Shown: positions 17,426 to 26,091 of the stretch, piece by piece
How positions within the stretch are numbered: the first letter of the stretch is position 1
Layout of the letters: each line of letters starts with the position of its first letter
Notes under the pieces: model-generated
The model's input: the letters and a program-made list of their open reading frames with translations, nothing else
The model's database searches: none
Told to the model about the DNA's origin: nothing
Assembly (NCBI RefSeq): GCF_900101395.1
Contig: NZ_FMZO01000003.1
Coordinates: forward strand, 186,001-250,000
Source: Niabella drilacis
GTDB lineage: Bacteria > Bacteroidota > Bacteroidia > Chitinophagales > Chitinophagaceae
DNA: 64,000 bases
Direction of reading: 5' to 3'
Made by a program: the position numbers and the translations under genes

Positions 17426-18415
17426 CTAAGTGTGAAATTTAACCGCAAAAGTACTTCCGTTCGGGTCATGATTTGTCACTGAAATGTCTGCATTGTGATC
17501 TTTGGCGATTTTATCACATAAGTAAAGTCCCAGTCCGGTGCCCTGCTTTTTACGGGTGGCTTCGTTGCCGATGCGATAAAACTTCGTAAAGATCTTCTTC
17601 TTTTCATCATCGGGAATGCCTGGTCCTTCGTCGGTTACGGAAACAACAACCTGTTGCGGCTGTTTGTTCAGACGGATCGAAATGGAGCCTTCTTTGGGGC
17701 TGTATTTTAGTGCATTTTCTATAAGGTTATTGATCAGTATCTGTAGCAGCAGGGGGTCTCCTTTTATGTCGGCCTCTGGCTCGATCCACGCTTCAAAGTG
17801 ACGATCCTGGAACCGTTTTTCGAATTCAGCAACGCGATCGGTAAGCAGGTTGGAGAGGTTCAGCTCCTCTTTATTGATCTTGGAGCCCTGGCCTTCCAGC
17901 TGTGCGGATACCAGTATATTGCTGGTAAGGAAATGAAGCCGTGCTGTTTCTTCAAGTGTCATTGCGATCAGTTTCCGCCGCTTTCCTTCATCCAGGTTGT
18001 GTTTTAACAGGGTCTCCAGGTTAAGGGTTGCTACTGCAATAGGGGTTTTTAACTCATGGGTCACCGCCATGGTAAAGTTCTGCTGCTGTTGCTGCAACCG
18101 GGTCTGCTGGGTAATATACCGGTAAATAAACAGCGCGCCTACAAGGATCAGCCCGAGGAACACGATCCCTTCGCCGGCATATTTTACACGGTTTCTCCGG
18201 TACTCATCCTTAATGCGGAAGAACTGGTCTTTGTAGCGGGTGGTGGTAGTGTCCGGAACGGCAACTTTCAGGTGTTCAATCTTTGACCGGTGAAGCCGGT
18301 TGTTCTGCTGTTCCAGCGAAATGAACCACCATACCAGCGCTGCCAGTATATAAACGACCAGCAAATAAAAAATAACCGTTGCTTTTTTTGAATGCCGCTT
18401 CCGCTTTCGTTCCAT
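17426..18415 (-). CDS. Membrane sensor histidine kinase
   Basis: 329 residues from ATG 18415. N-terminal basic stretch, one membrane helix (VIFYLLVVYILAALVWWFI), a short periplasmic segment, a second helix (GIVFLGLILVGALFIYRYI), then HisKA with MAVTHELKTPIAVATLNLE (His near residue 119) and a HATPase domain (INNLIENALKYSPKEGS, DEGPGIPDDEKKKIF, GTGLGLYLC). The start at 18415 gives a 1-bp gap from gldH; the longer frame to 18460 would overlap gldH by 44 bp. Co-transcribed with the response regulator downstream. Signal unknown. Confidence 0.9.
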   Translation of the reverse strand: MERKRKRHSKKATVIFYLLVVYILAALVWWFISLEQQNNRLHRSKIEHLKVAVPDTTTTRYKDQFFRIKDEYRRNRVKYAGEGIVFLGLILVGALFIYRYITQQTRLQQQQQNFTMAVTHELKTPIAVATLNLETLLKHNLDEGKRRKLIAMTLEETARLHFLTSNILVSAQLEGQGSKINKEELNLSNLLTDRVAEFEKRFQDRHFEAWIEPEADIKGDPLLLQILINNLIENALKYSPKEGSISIRLNKQPQQVVVSVTDEGPGIPDDEKKKIFTKFYRIGNEATRKKQGTGLGLYLCDKIAKDHNADISVTNHDPNGSTFAVKFHT

Positions 18416-18416
18416 A

Positions 18417-18893
18417 TTACGGTTGCTTTTCTGTGATTTTTTGAAGGCCGATACCCGCATTCAGGATAAAAGGCAGGGGATCGTCTTTCATGAGCTGACT
18501 GATGGAAAACCGGTACCGGTTCTTTTTTAGTGCAACACGGGTATGTAAACGGATCCGGTGGTCGTACAGATCGTCAATAGTATTGCCCGCCCATTTTCCG
18601 GAGGCCGTTACAAGCGATGCATTTACTTTAAAGGAAGCCAAAGTATGGCTGGCTGTATCCTGGATGGCGACCCTTGCAACAAGATTGTTATACCGGTACT
18701 GCTGCGTGTGCCGTACCAGCAGGTATAACTCGTAAGTGGCGGTATCTGTTATATCCATTTCCACTACCGCCGGTGTTTTTTTGCTCCACTCATGCCGGGG
18801 AATATCGGCAACCCGCTCCGTTACCTCAATATGCCGGCAGGACAAAACGATGCTGACCAAAATCAAAAGTAAAACATAAACGAACCGATTCAT
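18417..18893 (-). CDS. gldH: Gliding motility lipoprotein GldH
   Basis: 158 residues from MNRFVYVLLLILVSIVLSC at 18893, with lipobox Cys at residue 19. Body with RVADIPRHEWSKKTPAVVEM, YELYLLVRHTQQYRYNNL and YRFSISQLMKDDPLPFI, which match the GldH lipoprotein family (gliding and type IX secretion accessory in Bacteroidota). A TACATTTG -7 box at 18909-18916 supports ATG 18893 over the upstream ATG at 18911. It is the first gene of the apparent operon with the two-component system. No other gld gene is in the window, and the function is known only through the family. Confidence 0.8.
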   Translation of the reverse strand: MNRFVYVLLLILVSIVLSCRHIEVTERVADIPRHEWSKKTPAVVEMDITDTATYELYLLVRHTQQYRYNNLVARVAIQDTASHTLASFKVNASLVTASGKWAGNTIDDLYDHRIRLHTRVALKKNRYRFSISQLMKDDPLPFILNAGIGLQKITEKQP

Positions 18894-18908
18894 CTGGGCA
18901 CATTTTTG

Positions 18909-18916
18909 CAAATGTA
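18909..18916 (-). promoter_or_regulatory. -7 box (TACATTTG) for gldH
   Basis: On the minus strand TACATTTG fits TAnnTTTG and lies 15 bp from ATG 18893. No TTG at -33 was found, so this is a partial promoter call. It decides the start, since the longer reading frame would begin inside the box. Confidence 0.45.
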
Positions 18917-19032
18917 CTATTAATACGGTTCATACATTGCCGCCGGAACGCGGAAGAGGAAATTAGACCCGGCCCCCGGGGCGCAGGAAGGCTTCAGGCA
19001 CGAAGGAACGTTAAAGAAATGGATAAGAGCGG

Positions 19033-19908
19033 CTACAGGACATTCAGCACCTGTTCCTTTGCTTTTTCCAGCTCATCTTTCATCATTACCACCAGTTTCT
19101 GAATAGAAGCATGATAAGCCTTTGAACCGGTGGTATTGATCTCCCTTCCTACCTCCTGGAGGATAAAGGAAAGTTTTTTTCCCTTACTATCGGCTTCTTC
19201 CCGGGCGGTTTGCTTAAAGTATTCGCAGTGGTTTTTAAGCCGCACCAGTTCTTCGGTAATATCAATTTTTTCGATATAATAGATCAGTTCCTGTTCGAGA
19301 CGGTTCGTGTCAAAATTCTCCTTTCCTACTTTTTCTTCGAGCAACTTCACAATATTTTCCCGGATCATAGCTTTGCGGGAAGGATCGAGTTTCTCCACTT
19401 CGGTCTGAAGTTTTTCAATATTGCGGATGCGCCCGGTCAGTTCCTCTTCCAGGATACGGCCTTCATTAAGCCGGTGCTGGTTGAGGTCGGCAATGGCCTC
19501 TTTTAACAGGGCTGTAAAAGTAGCCGCATCTTCATCTGACAAAGTCTCACTGGTAGGCGTGATCACTTCCGGCAATTTGATCAGCGCGCTCAGGATATTG
19601 GACGCGTCGATATCCAGTTCCCGGGAAAGGGTAGCCAGCGAATGATAATAGGCTTTGGCAAGATCGGTATTGATGGTAACCGGTTTTGCATCTCCCGTAT
19701 CCTTTAAACTGATGCTGCATTCCACACTGCCGCGGCTCAGTCCCTCCGCCAGTGTTTTGCGTATATTAAACTCCTGCGATTTCAGGAGCGCCGGCAATCT
19801 CAATGACAGGTCAAATTGTTTTCCGTTTAAAGATTTTATATCTACCAGGAAGGTTTTATTACCGATTGTTTTTTCTGCGCGGCCAAAGCCTGTCATTGAT
19901 TTGAACAT
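19033..19908 (-). CDS. yicC: YicC-family protein
   Basis: 291 residues, the usual length. Opening MFKSMTGFGRAEKTIGNKTF and the closing motif HASIQKLVVMMKDELEKAKEQVLNVL (read in two parts in the chain) match YicC/YloC, and KLEKLD-type helices with GREINTTGSKA lie in the second half. YicC proteins are linked to RNA turnover (endoribonuclease activity reported for the family). Upstream (19909-20456) is a 548-bp gap. A TATCTTTA box lies close to the start (about 19920-19927), without a clear -33 element. Confidence 0.9.
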   Translation of the reverse strand: MFKSMTGFGRAEKTIGNKTFLVDIKSLNGKQFDLSLRLPALLKSQEFNIRKTLAEGLSRGSVECSISLKDTGDAKPVTINTDLAKAYYHSLATLSRELDIDASNILSALIKLPEVITPTSETLSDEDAATFTALLKEAIADLNQHRLNEGRILEEELTGRIRNIEKLQTEVEKLDPSRKAMIRENIVKLLEEKVGKENFDTNRLEQELIYYIEKIDITEELVRLKNHCEYFKQTAREEADSKGKKLSFILQEVGREINTTGSKAYHASIQKLVVMMKDELEKAKEQVLNVL

Positions 19909-19993
19909 AAAGTGATTTTTGTAAAGATAAATATTCGTTGCATCTCTTCTGAAATAAAAAGAGGGGAGAAGGGCAGCGGAGCGGTACCGCGTA

Positions 19994-20022
19994 TAAAAAA
20001 ATCCCTCCGAAAAGAAGGGATT
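19994..20022 (-). terminator. Intrinsic terminator on minus strand
   Basis: Stem AATCCCT / AGGGATT (20000-20006 with 20016-20022) around a 9-nt loop, followed on the minus strand by a run of seven T (19994-20000). No annotated gene on the minus strand ends here: yicC starts below it and nothing clear lies upstream, so it hints at an unannotated transcript. Confidence 0.6.
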
Positions 20023-20412
20023 ATTTTATAAAGATGGGTTAGTAAGTATGGGAAATAAAATTTCCCACCACAATATTAATTATTATTTTGTCGATATAAA
20101 AATTATTTACTACAAATTTTATTCACATTTTAAAATGGCTTGTGGATATGTAGGGCGCAGCTTACAGCAGATCCTGCCGGCTGCCAACACACCGTTAAGC
20201 AGATGCACCATCATAAGTGTATATAACGAATCGCTGAAATATTGATGGATACAGGGTTTCGCGGGATCCTCTTTTATATAAAAGGAGATGTGCCGGTTTT
20301 GAAAATTGCTTTCTTCAGTCGTTACGCGAAGCTTCAAAACAGCGTTGTTATCCCCGGATCTTTTTACAAAATGCTTCCCCGGAAATTAGGGAATGTGAAA
20401 AACTTTGATGTT

Positions 20413-20445
20413 TTGAACTTCAACAACCAGTTACGCCTACCTTTG
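20413..20445 (+). promoter_or_regulatory. Promoter of the lpxD-like gene
   Basis: TTG at 20413-20415, 22-bp spacer, TACCTTTG (20438-20445) fitting TAnnTTTG, then ATG at 20457. The spacing is slightly wide, and the mRNA leader would be only a few nucleotides. Confidence 0.5.
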
Positions 20446-20456
20446 AAAAAAAAGAT

Positions 20457-21401
20457 ATGCGATTTGAAAATCCTGTTCCGCTTTCAGAAATAGCTGCGCT
20501 TATTGAAGCAAGAGTTGTAGGCGATTCCACGGCTTTTGCTACAGGTATTAATGAGATCCACCAGGTAGAAAACGGCGATCTTGTTTTTGTAGATCATCCC
20601 AAATATTATGATACCAGCATTCATTCTGCGGCCAGCTTTATCATCATCAATGCGGAGCACGAAGTACCGGAGGGTAAAGCATTGCTGATTGTTGAGGAAC
20701 CGTTTGAAGCCTACCTGAAGATCGTATCTTCTTTCCGCCCGTTTCAACCTTCGATGGATGCTGTTTCGGCTACGGCAAAAACAGGGGCCGGTACGGTTGT
20801 GATGCCCAATGTGTATTTGGGGAACTATGTTACCATCGGCGCCAACTGTGTTATTTATCCCAACGTAACGATCATGGATTATTGTACCATCGGCGACAAT
20901 GTGATCATCCAGAGCGGCACGGTTATTGGCAGCGATGCATTTTATTATAACAAGAAAACCAACCGGCAGGCACATTATAAAAAGATGACCAGCTGCGGCA
21001 CGGTGGTCATTGAAGCCGATGTTGAAATTGGTGCGGGTTGTACCATCGACCGGGGGGTTACCGGCGTTACCCGGATCGGTGCCGGAACCAAAATGGACAA
21101 CCTGGTGCACATCGGGCATGATACCCTGGTGGGCAAAAACTGTTTGTTTGCTGCCCAGGTGGGGATCGCCGGGGCATCTGTGATCGAGGATGAGGTGATC
21201 TTATGGGGACAGGTAGGCGTAAGCAAAACGCTCACCATCGGCAGGGGGGCAGTGATCAACGCGCAAAGCGGAGTGCGCTCTTCCCTGAAAGGAGGAGCGT
21301 CTTATTTTGGAAGCCCCGCCGTTCCCGCCCGGGAAAAGATGAAGGAGCTGGTTTGGATAAAACGGATCCCCCAGATATGGGAACGGTTAAACAAAAGCTA
21401 A
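20457..21401 (+). CDS. lpxD: LpxD-type UDP-3-O-acylglucosamine N-acyltransferase
   Basis: 314 residues. N-terminal LpxD domain (PLSEIAALIEARVVGDSTAF) and about seven left-handed beta-helix hexapeptide repeats (VVMPNVYLGNYVTIGANCVI, CTIDRGVTGVTRIGAG), with the active-site-like histidine segment VHIGHDTLVGKN near residue 210. LpxD adds the third acyl chain in lipid A synthesis using acyl-ACP. It lies 66 bp before the helicase gene and stands outside a typical lpx cluster. The shorter C-terminus (ends IWERLNKS) suggests either LpxD or a close hexapeptide relative; LpxD is preferred. Membrane periphery, cytoplasmic side. Confidence 0.8.
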   Translation: MRFENPVPLSEIAALIEARVVGDSTAFATGINEIHQVENGDLVFVDHPKYYDTSIHSAASFIIINAEHEVPEGKALLIVEEPFEAYLKIVSSFRPFQPSMDAVSATAKTGAGTVVMPNVYLGNYVTIGANCVIYPNVTIMDYCTIGDNVIIQSGTVIGSDAFYYNKKTNRQAHYKKMTSCGTVVIEADVEIGAGCTIDRGVTGVTRIGAGTKMDNLVHIGHDTLVGKNCLFAAQVGIAGASVIEDEVILWGQVGVSKTLTIGRGAVINAQSGVRSSLKGGASYFGSPAVPAREKMKELVWIKRIPQIWERLNKS

Positions 21402-21467
21402 TCATTCTGTTAGCAAAAAAGAACCGGAATCTTTTTAAACCAGCGTTCTGCTTCGTACCTTGCGGCC

Positions 21468-23825
21468 ATGCAGGACTATTTAGTTGGATTGAATGAACGG
21501 CAGAAAGAAGCCGTATTACATATTGATGGCCCATTGATGATTATTGCGGGGGCGGGAAGCGGAAAAACCAAAGTGCTCACCACACGTATTGCTCACCTGA
21601 TGGCAAAGGGCGTTGATGCCTTTAACATACTGGCGCTAACCTTCACCAATAAGGCCGCCCGGGAAATGAAGGAGCGTATTGAGCGGATACTCGGGAACAA
21701 TGAAGCCCGGAATTTATACATCGGAACTTTTCACAGCGTTTTTGCAAGGATCCTCCGTTCGGAGGCGCACCGCCTGGGATATCCTAACAGTTTTACGATC
21801 TATGATACGGATGATGCCAAAAGTGTGGTGAAGACGGTGATCAATGAAATGCACCTGGATGATAAATTGTATAAGCCGGCAACGGTTTATAACCGGATCT
21901 CCTCGGCAAAGAACTCGCTGGTAAGCCCCATGGATTACGCAACCGATTATCATATACAGCAGGAAGATCTGCGTGCCAACCGGCCGGCTATCGCAAAGAT
22001 CTACGATGCCTACTGCAAGCGGTGTTTTAAGAACGGTGCCATGGATTTTGACGATCTGCTGCTGAAGTTCTACGAGCTGTTAAGAAGTTTTCCGGAAGTG
22101 CTGAGCAAGTACCAGCATAAATTCCGGTATATCATGATTGATGAGTACCAGGATACAAACCCCGCCCAGTACGAGATTGTAAAATTACTGGGTGCCATGC
22201 ACGAGAATGTTTGCGTGGTGGGGGATGATGCCCAGAGTATTTATAGTTTCCGCGGAGCTACCATCCAGAACATCCTGCAATTTCAAAAGGACTATGATGA
22301 TGTTAAAGTGGTGAAGCTGGAACAAAATTACAGGAGTACACAAACCATTATTCACGCGGCCAATGAAGTGATCCGCAATAATAAAGCGCAGATCCCCAAG
22401 GTATTGTTTACTGAGAATGTCAGCGGCGAAAAGATCCGGATCGTCCGTACGATGACGGATAATGATGAAGGCAAGTTTGTGGCCGATACGATCCAGGAGC
22501 AAAAGCTGCGTAATCATTTTTCAAACAGGGACTTTGCCATTTTATACCGGACCAATGCCCAGAGCCGGGCATTTGAGGAATCGCTGCGCCGCATGAGTAT
22601 TCCCTATACGATGTACGGCGGCATCAGCTTTTACCAGCGCAAAGAGATCAAGGACTTTGTGGCCTATCTGCGGCTGATCGTGAACAGCCGGGATGAAGAA
22701 GCCCTGAAGCGGATCATCAATTACCCGGTAAGAGGCATCGGAAAAACTACTATTGACAAAGTGTTGCTGCTGGCCAATACACATCAGCTTACTATGTGGG
22801 AGGTGCTGGAACGGGCCGACCAGATGGGATTCCGGGCCGGGACCCTCAGCGTGATCCAGGAGTTTGTAACGATGATCAGGAGCTTTTCAAGCATGCTGCA
22901 GAAGCAGAACGCCTATGATGTAGCCTTCCATGTAGGAAAGCAAACGAACCTGGTGAAGGAGCTTTTTAACGATAAAAGTACAGAAGGACTGCAACGTTAT
23001 GAAAACATCCAGGAATTACTGAACTCCATCAAAGAATGGGTGGAAAGCCCCGATAATGATGAGGGAGAGGTTATTGATAAGAGCCTGGGCGCTTACCTGC
23101 AACAGATCACCTTGCTGACAGATGCAGACAACAAGGACCCGGATGCGGATACCGTTAAACTGATGACGATTCACGCTGCCAAAGGCCTGGAATTCTCCTG
23201 CGTGTTTGCAGCCGGCCTGGAAGAGCAGTTGTTTCCCAATGCCATGGCCATTAATACAAGGGAAGAGCTGGAAGAGGAGCGGAGGCTGTTTTATGTGGTG
23301 GTAACCCGTGCCAAGGATAAGTTATGGATCACCTATGCAAACACCCGCTATAAATTCGGTTCACTGGTACAAAATGAACCCAGCCGTTTTATTGAAGAGT
23401 TGCCCCAGGATCATATTGACAATACCTATGCGGGCGGAGGTACCAGAATGCAGAGCTCCTTTGGCTATGGAAGTACCGGTTCTGCCTATGAGCGTATGAG
23501 CGGCGGCTGGGGCAACGGCGGAAAGAACGCTGCAGCCGCAGAGAAAAGATATGGCCCGCCACCGACCAAGAAAACCACCCCGGAATACCTGGGGCCCAAA
23601 CCGGAGGCCAAGAAGGTTGTTGAACATACGCCATCCGCAGACTTTCAGGCCAGCGATATCAATGATATTGCAGTGGGCCAGAGAGTGGAACATCAGAAAT
23701 TCGGATTTGGTGAAGTGCTGAAACTGGAAGGAAGCCAGCATAACAGGATGGCACAGATCCGGTTTGACGCCAACGGAGAAAAAAAGATCCTGCTGAATTA
23801 CGCCCGTTTAAAAATTTTATCCTGA
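21468..23825 (+). CDS. pcrA: ATP-dependent 3'-5' DNA helicase (UvrD/PcrA/Rep type)
   Basis: 785 residues with the superfamily I motifs: Walker A GAGSGKTKVLT near 28, GTFHSVFARIL (Ia), MIDEYQDTN (II) near 222, QSIYSFRGA (III), LEQNYRST (IV), LMTIHAAKGLEF (V) and VVVTRAKDKLWITYA (VI). The tail (about 700-785) has a Gly/Pro-rich linker and a Tudor-like end (GQRVEHQKFGFGEVLKLEG), as in PcrA. It unwinds DNA in repair and replication restart. Starts MQDYLVGLNERQKEAV, the usual beginning. No SOS-box-like motif was recognised. Confidence 0.92.
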   Translation: MQDYLVGLNERQKEAVLHIDGPLMIIAGAGSGKTKVLTTRIAHLMAKGVDAFNILALTFTNKAAREMKERIERILGNNEARNLYIGTFHSVFARILRSEAHRLGYPNSFTIYDTDDAKSVVKTVINEMHLDDKLYKPATVYNRISSAKNSLVSPMDYATDYHIQQEDLRANRPAIAKIYDAYCKRCFKNGAMDFDDLLLKFYELLRSFPEVLSKYQHKFRYIMIDEYQDTNPAQYEIVKLLGAMHENVCVVGDDAQSIYSFRGATIQNILQFQKDYDDVKVVKLEQNYRSTQTIIHAANEVIRNNKAQIPKVLFTENVSGEKIRIVRTMTDNDEGKFVADTIQEQKLRNHFSNRDFAILYRTNAQSRAFEESLRRMSIPYTMYGGISFYQRKEIKDFVAYLRLIVNSRDEEALKRIINYPVRGIGKTTIDKVLLLANTHQLTMWEVLERADQMGFRAGTLSVIQEFVTMIRSFSSMLQKQNAYDVAFHVGKQTNLVKELFNDKSTEGLQRYENIQELLNSIKEWVESPDNDEGEVIDKSLGAYLQQITLLTDADNKDPDADTVKLMTIHAAKGLEFSCVFAAGLEEQLFPNAMAINTREELEEERRLFYVVVTRAKDKLWITYANTRYKFGSLVQNEPSRFIEELPQDHIDNTYAGGGTRMQSSFGYGSTGSAYERMSGGWGNGGKNAAAAEKRYGPPPTKKTTPEYLGPKPEAKKVVEHTPSADFQASDINDIAVGQRVEHQKFGFGEVLKLEGSQHNRMAQIRFDANGEKKILLNYARLKILS

Positions 23826-23999
23826 TTTTTTTTATAATATTAAAAAAAAGTTCTATTCTTACTCCTTGATTATTAAGTAAATAAAATCAAACCGATAACA
23901 TCCGTGTTTTAAAGCCGTAAAATTTGAAGATTATTTAAAATAATTGGAACAAGTTTTGCCCTCATTAAAACATTAACATTTAGTGAACATTCCACCGGA

Positions 24000-24671
24000 A
24001 TGGACATGGATGTGGTTGAATCAAGTATTCGGATAATAGTCATGGATAATGAGCGGGTTATATCATTTGATGATCACGGCTGTTACTTTTTAACACTGGA
24101 AACCGTTGACCTTACTGATATCTTTATCAGGCCGGTGTACAAACAGATCATTGTGCACACACTGAATCATTATATCAGCAGCAAAGGGTTGATCGTGTAT
24201 GGGTGGTGCCTGATGCCCAATAAACTGCACCTTATCTGCCAGGTGCAAAAAAATGTATCCTTTAAGGAGCTCAGAAAAGCCTTTAAGCAATTTACTACGG
24301 AAAAGATAATAGAAGCCGTTTATAACGAGCCGGAAGAGCGGCGGCAATGGCTGATTGAGCATTTCCAGAAAAACTACGGTTTCCTGGGTGCGCAAAAAAA
24401 ACTGGAGGTTTGGAAGCGGGTGAAAGAGATGCTTTCGATAGACCTGGCACGGCCGGAGATCATGGCAGAGCACCTGGAACTGTTGCACAATATACCTGTG
24501 CAGGAACGGATTGTCCGGTATGCATCTGATTTTATTTACAGCTCTGCTGCTGATTATGAAACAGGAGCAGGAGGATTGGTGAATATAACGCGGCTCAATG
24601 CTGTGGAGCTGGCGCTGGATGATATTGAGAACCGGAAAAGCGTATTTAAGACAAAATTTAACAGGCGGTAG
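24000..24671 (+). CDS. Degenerate REP-associated (Y1/HUH) transposase homologue
   Basis: 223 residues matching the RAYT/TnpA-REP pattern: YFLTLETVDLTDIF, then KQIIVHTLNHYISSKGL, VYGWCLMPNKLHLICQV and a C-terminal IVRYASDFIYSSAADYETG. In active members the HUH site reads (M/S)PNHxHL, with two histidines. Here it is PNKLHL (first His replaced by Lys75, second retained at 77), and the catalytic tyrosine motif is not clear in the expected region (KLEVWKRVKEML). It is probably inactive or domesticated. No palindromic REP repeats are adjacent. It is followed 30 bp downstream by a terminator. Confidence 0.75.
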   Translation: MDMDVVESSIRIIVMDNERVISFDDHGCYFLTLETVDLTDIFIRPVYKQIIVHTLNHYISSKGLIVYGWCLMPNKLHLICQVQKNVSFKELRKAFKQFTTEKIIEAVYNEPEERRQWLIEHFQKNYGFLGAQKKLEVWKRVKEMLSIDLARPEIMAEHLELLHNIPVQERIVRYASDFIYSSAADYETGAGGLVNITRLNAVELALDDIENRKSVFKTKFNRR

Positions 24672-24693
24672 AAAGATATCAGCCTTAATCAAA

Positions 24694-24729
24694 TAATTTT
24701 GCCGGGTCCGTCTTTGGACCCGGTTTTTT
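24694..24729 (+). terminator. Terminator hairpin abutting the lysozyme start
   Basis: Stem CCGGGTCC (24702-24709) with GGACCCGG (24716-24723), loop of 6, then TTTTTT (24724-24729), and the ATG of the lysozyme gene directly at 24730. A TAATTTTG -7-like box (24694-24701) precedes the hairpin. It ends the transposase transcript and may instead be a hairpin in the 5' leader of the lysozyme mRNA. Confidence 0.65.
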
Positions 24730-25521
24730 ATGGCAGTCAGGAAAAAACGAAGAAGGAAAAAGAAAAAAATAACTTATCAGTGGAGACTCATAGGGTCTTT
24801 GCTTGCCCTGGCTGTATTGATCGGCGTATGGTTTGTGCTGGACTGGAACGGGAAGTTTGAACTTGAAGTAAAGCGGTACCCCGAGTTTGGTATCGAGATC
24901 CCTGTTGCCTACTCCCTCCATGGTATTGACGTATCCCGTTATCAGAAAAAGATAGACTGGAAAGAAGTGAATGCCATGAAGATCGGAAATATAGGTATCG
25001 GTTTTGCCTTTATTAAGGCTACCGAAGGTGAAAAAGATCTGGATGTGCAGTTCCGGCGCAACTGGAAACAGGCCGCAAAGAACGGAGTGCCACGCGGGGC
25101 GTACCATTTTTTTATTCCTTCAAAGGATCCGGCAAAACAGGCGGTCAATTTTATCAGGAATGTTTCGTTGCTGCCGGGCGATCTTCCGCCGGTGCTGGAC
25201 GTGGAGCAAACCAATAACCTTCCGGCGTCTGTGATCCAGGCCCGTTCCAAAATATGGCTGCAGCTTGTTGAGCAGCATTACGGCGTAAAGCCGGTGATCT
25301 ATACCAACGCTGATTTTTATAATCAATACCTCGGAAAGACCTTTGATCATTATCCCTTATGGGTAGCGCACTATTATGAAAAACGGAAGCCGCGCATTAA
25401 GCGGGACTGGACCCTGTGGCAACATAATGATGCCGGGCATGTGAATGGGATCGACGCGAATGTGGACTTTAATGTTTTTAACGGCGATTCTGCCGCGTTC
25501 CGCTCATTTTTGATAAAATAG
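24730..25521 (+). CDS. Membrane-anchored GH25 lysozyme
   Basis: 263 residues. Lys/Arg-rich N-terminus (MAVRKKRRRKKKK) then a membrane helix (LIGSLLALAVLIGVWFVL), then a GH25 domain (1,4-beta-N-acetylmuramidase): HGIDVSRYQKKIDW, GFAFIKATEGEKD, GVPRGAYHFF, PPVLDVEQT (catalytic Asp and Glu of the DxE pair), PLWVAHYYEK and LWQHNDAGHVNGIDANVDFN. It cuts the peptidoglycan sugar backbone and is held at the cytoplasmic membrane facing out. Start directly after the terminator U-tract. Convergent with the cytochrome gene. Confidence 0.9.
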   Translation: MAVRKKRRRKKKKITYQWRLIGSLLALAVLIGVWFVLDWNGKFELEVKRYPEFGIEIPVAYSLHGIDVSRYQKKIDWKEVNAMKIGNIGIGFAFIKATEGEKDLDVQFRRNWKQAAKNGVPRGAYHFFIPSKDPAKQAVNFIRNVSLLPGDLPPVLDVEQTNNLPASVIQARSKIWLQLVEQHYGVKPVIYTNADFYNQYLGKTFDHYPLWVAHYYEKRKPRIKRDWTLWQHNDAGHVNGIDANVDFNVFNGDSAAFRSFLIK

Positions 25522-25714
25522 CATCTCGTTCGGGGCTGGCCGGATCACCGTTTGCAAACAGGGACCCTACAAAGGCTCATTCTTTTGGTTCCCTGCCGGC
25601 CAGGCAGAAGTGTACCGATAGCAACATACCTGCGCCCCCGATAGTTACCGGCCACATAACCGCAATGGTCTTTCAGCCTCTCTTACCGGGGGTGATGCGG
25701 CGCTTCAGGCAACC

Positions 25715-26044
25715 CTATTTTTTTGCATGCGCATTTACATATTGTGTTACCTGCGATATCTGCAGATCGTTGAGTTTTGCCTTTTTCACCATTGAGTTCA
25801 GGATCGGCTTCCACTCATCCTGTGTCCAGTCTGTCACATTTTTTGCTTTATGGCATTTGGTACATTTGATCTCGTAGATCGCTTTTCCGGCAACAAGCGG
25901 ATTGCTGGAGTTAAAGTCGGCAGTGTCCGCCTTATTGCCGGCAACCGGTGCAATAGGTCTGTCTGGGATAGTAGGGGCTGCTTTACGGGTACAGCCAAAA
26001 ATGATAACCATGGACGCAAAAATTAAACCTGCTGCTTTCTTCAT
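25715..26044 (-). CDS. Monohaem c-type cytochrome lipoprotein 1
   Basis: 109 residues with lipobox (VIIFGC, Cys near 18) and the haem attachment site CTKCH at about 62-66, followed by the distal stretch WKPILNSMVKKAKLNDLQISQVTQYVNAHAKK with the Met axial ligand in the usual place (M in NSMVKKA). The gene lies near a similar one at 26143-26460, so this is a tandem pair. Probably an electron carrier in the periplasm. Function and partners unknown. Convergent with the lysozyme gene across a 193-bp gap (25522-25714) in which I recognise nothing. Confidence 0.82.
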   Translation of the reverse strand: MKKAAGLIFASMVIIFGCTRKAAPTIPDRPIAPVAGNKADTADFNSSNPLVAGKAIYEIKCTKCHKAKNVTDWTQDEWKPILNSMVKKAKLNDLQISQVTQYVNAHAKK

Positions 26045-26091
26045 ATTTTCTGAAATGCTTTCTGCAATATTAACTATAAGCCATTAAAAAA

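Larger units (their letters stand above)
19909..20456. other. 548-bp intergenic region with terminator and hairpin
   Basis: Between divergent yicC and lpxD-like genes. It holds a minus-strand terminator (19994-20022), a hairpin with arms TGGGAAA and TTTCCCA (20049-20067), the AT-rich stretch 20070-20135 and a promoter before the lpxD-like gene. Six-frame reading of 20130-20260 gives no protein with a recognised pattern. A minus-strand transcript must start between 20030 and 20410 for the terminator to have a purpose; I cannot identify it. Confidence 0.5.

Noticed and set aside
20119-20337. Minus-strand 72-residue frame upstream of yicC
   Set aside because: Composition and lack of any pattern suggest chance; a non-coding RNA is the better explanation for the nearby terminator.
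20242-20493. Plus-strand frame before lpxD
   Set aside because: It overlaps the lpxD promoter and start and has no domain pattern.
24000-24730. Active insertion sequence around the transposase homologue
   Set aside because: No terminal inverted repeats, REP palindromes or target duplications found; catalytic residues look lost.
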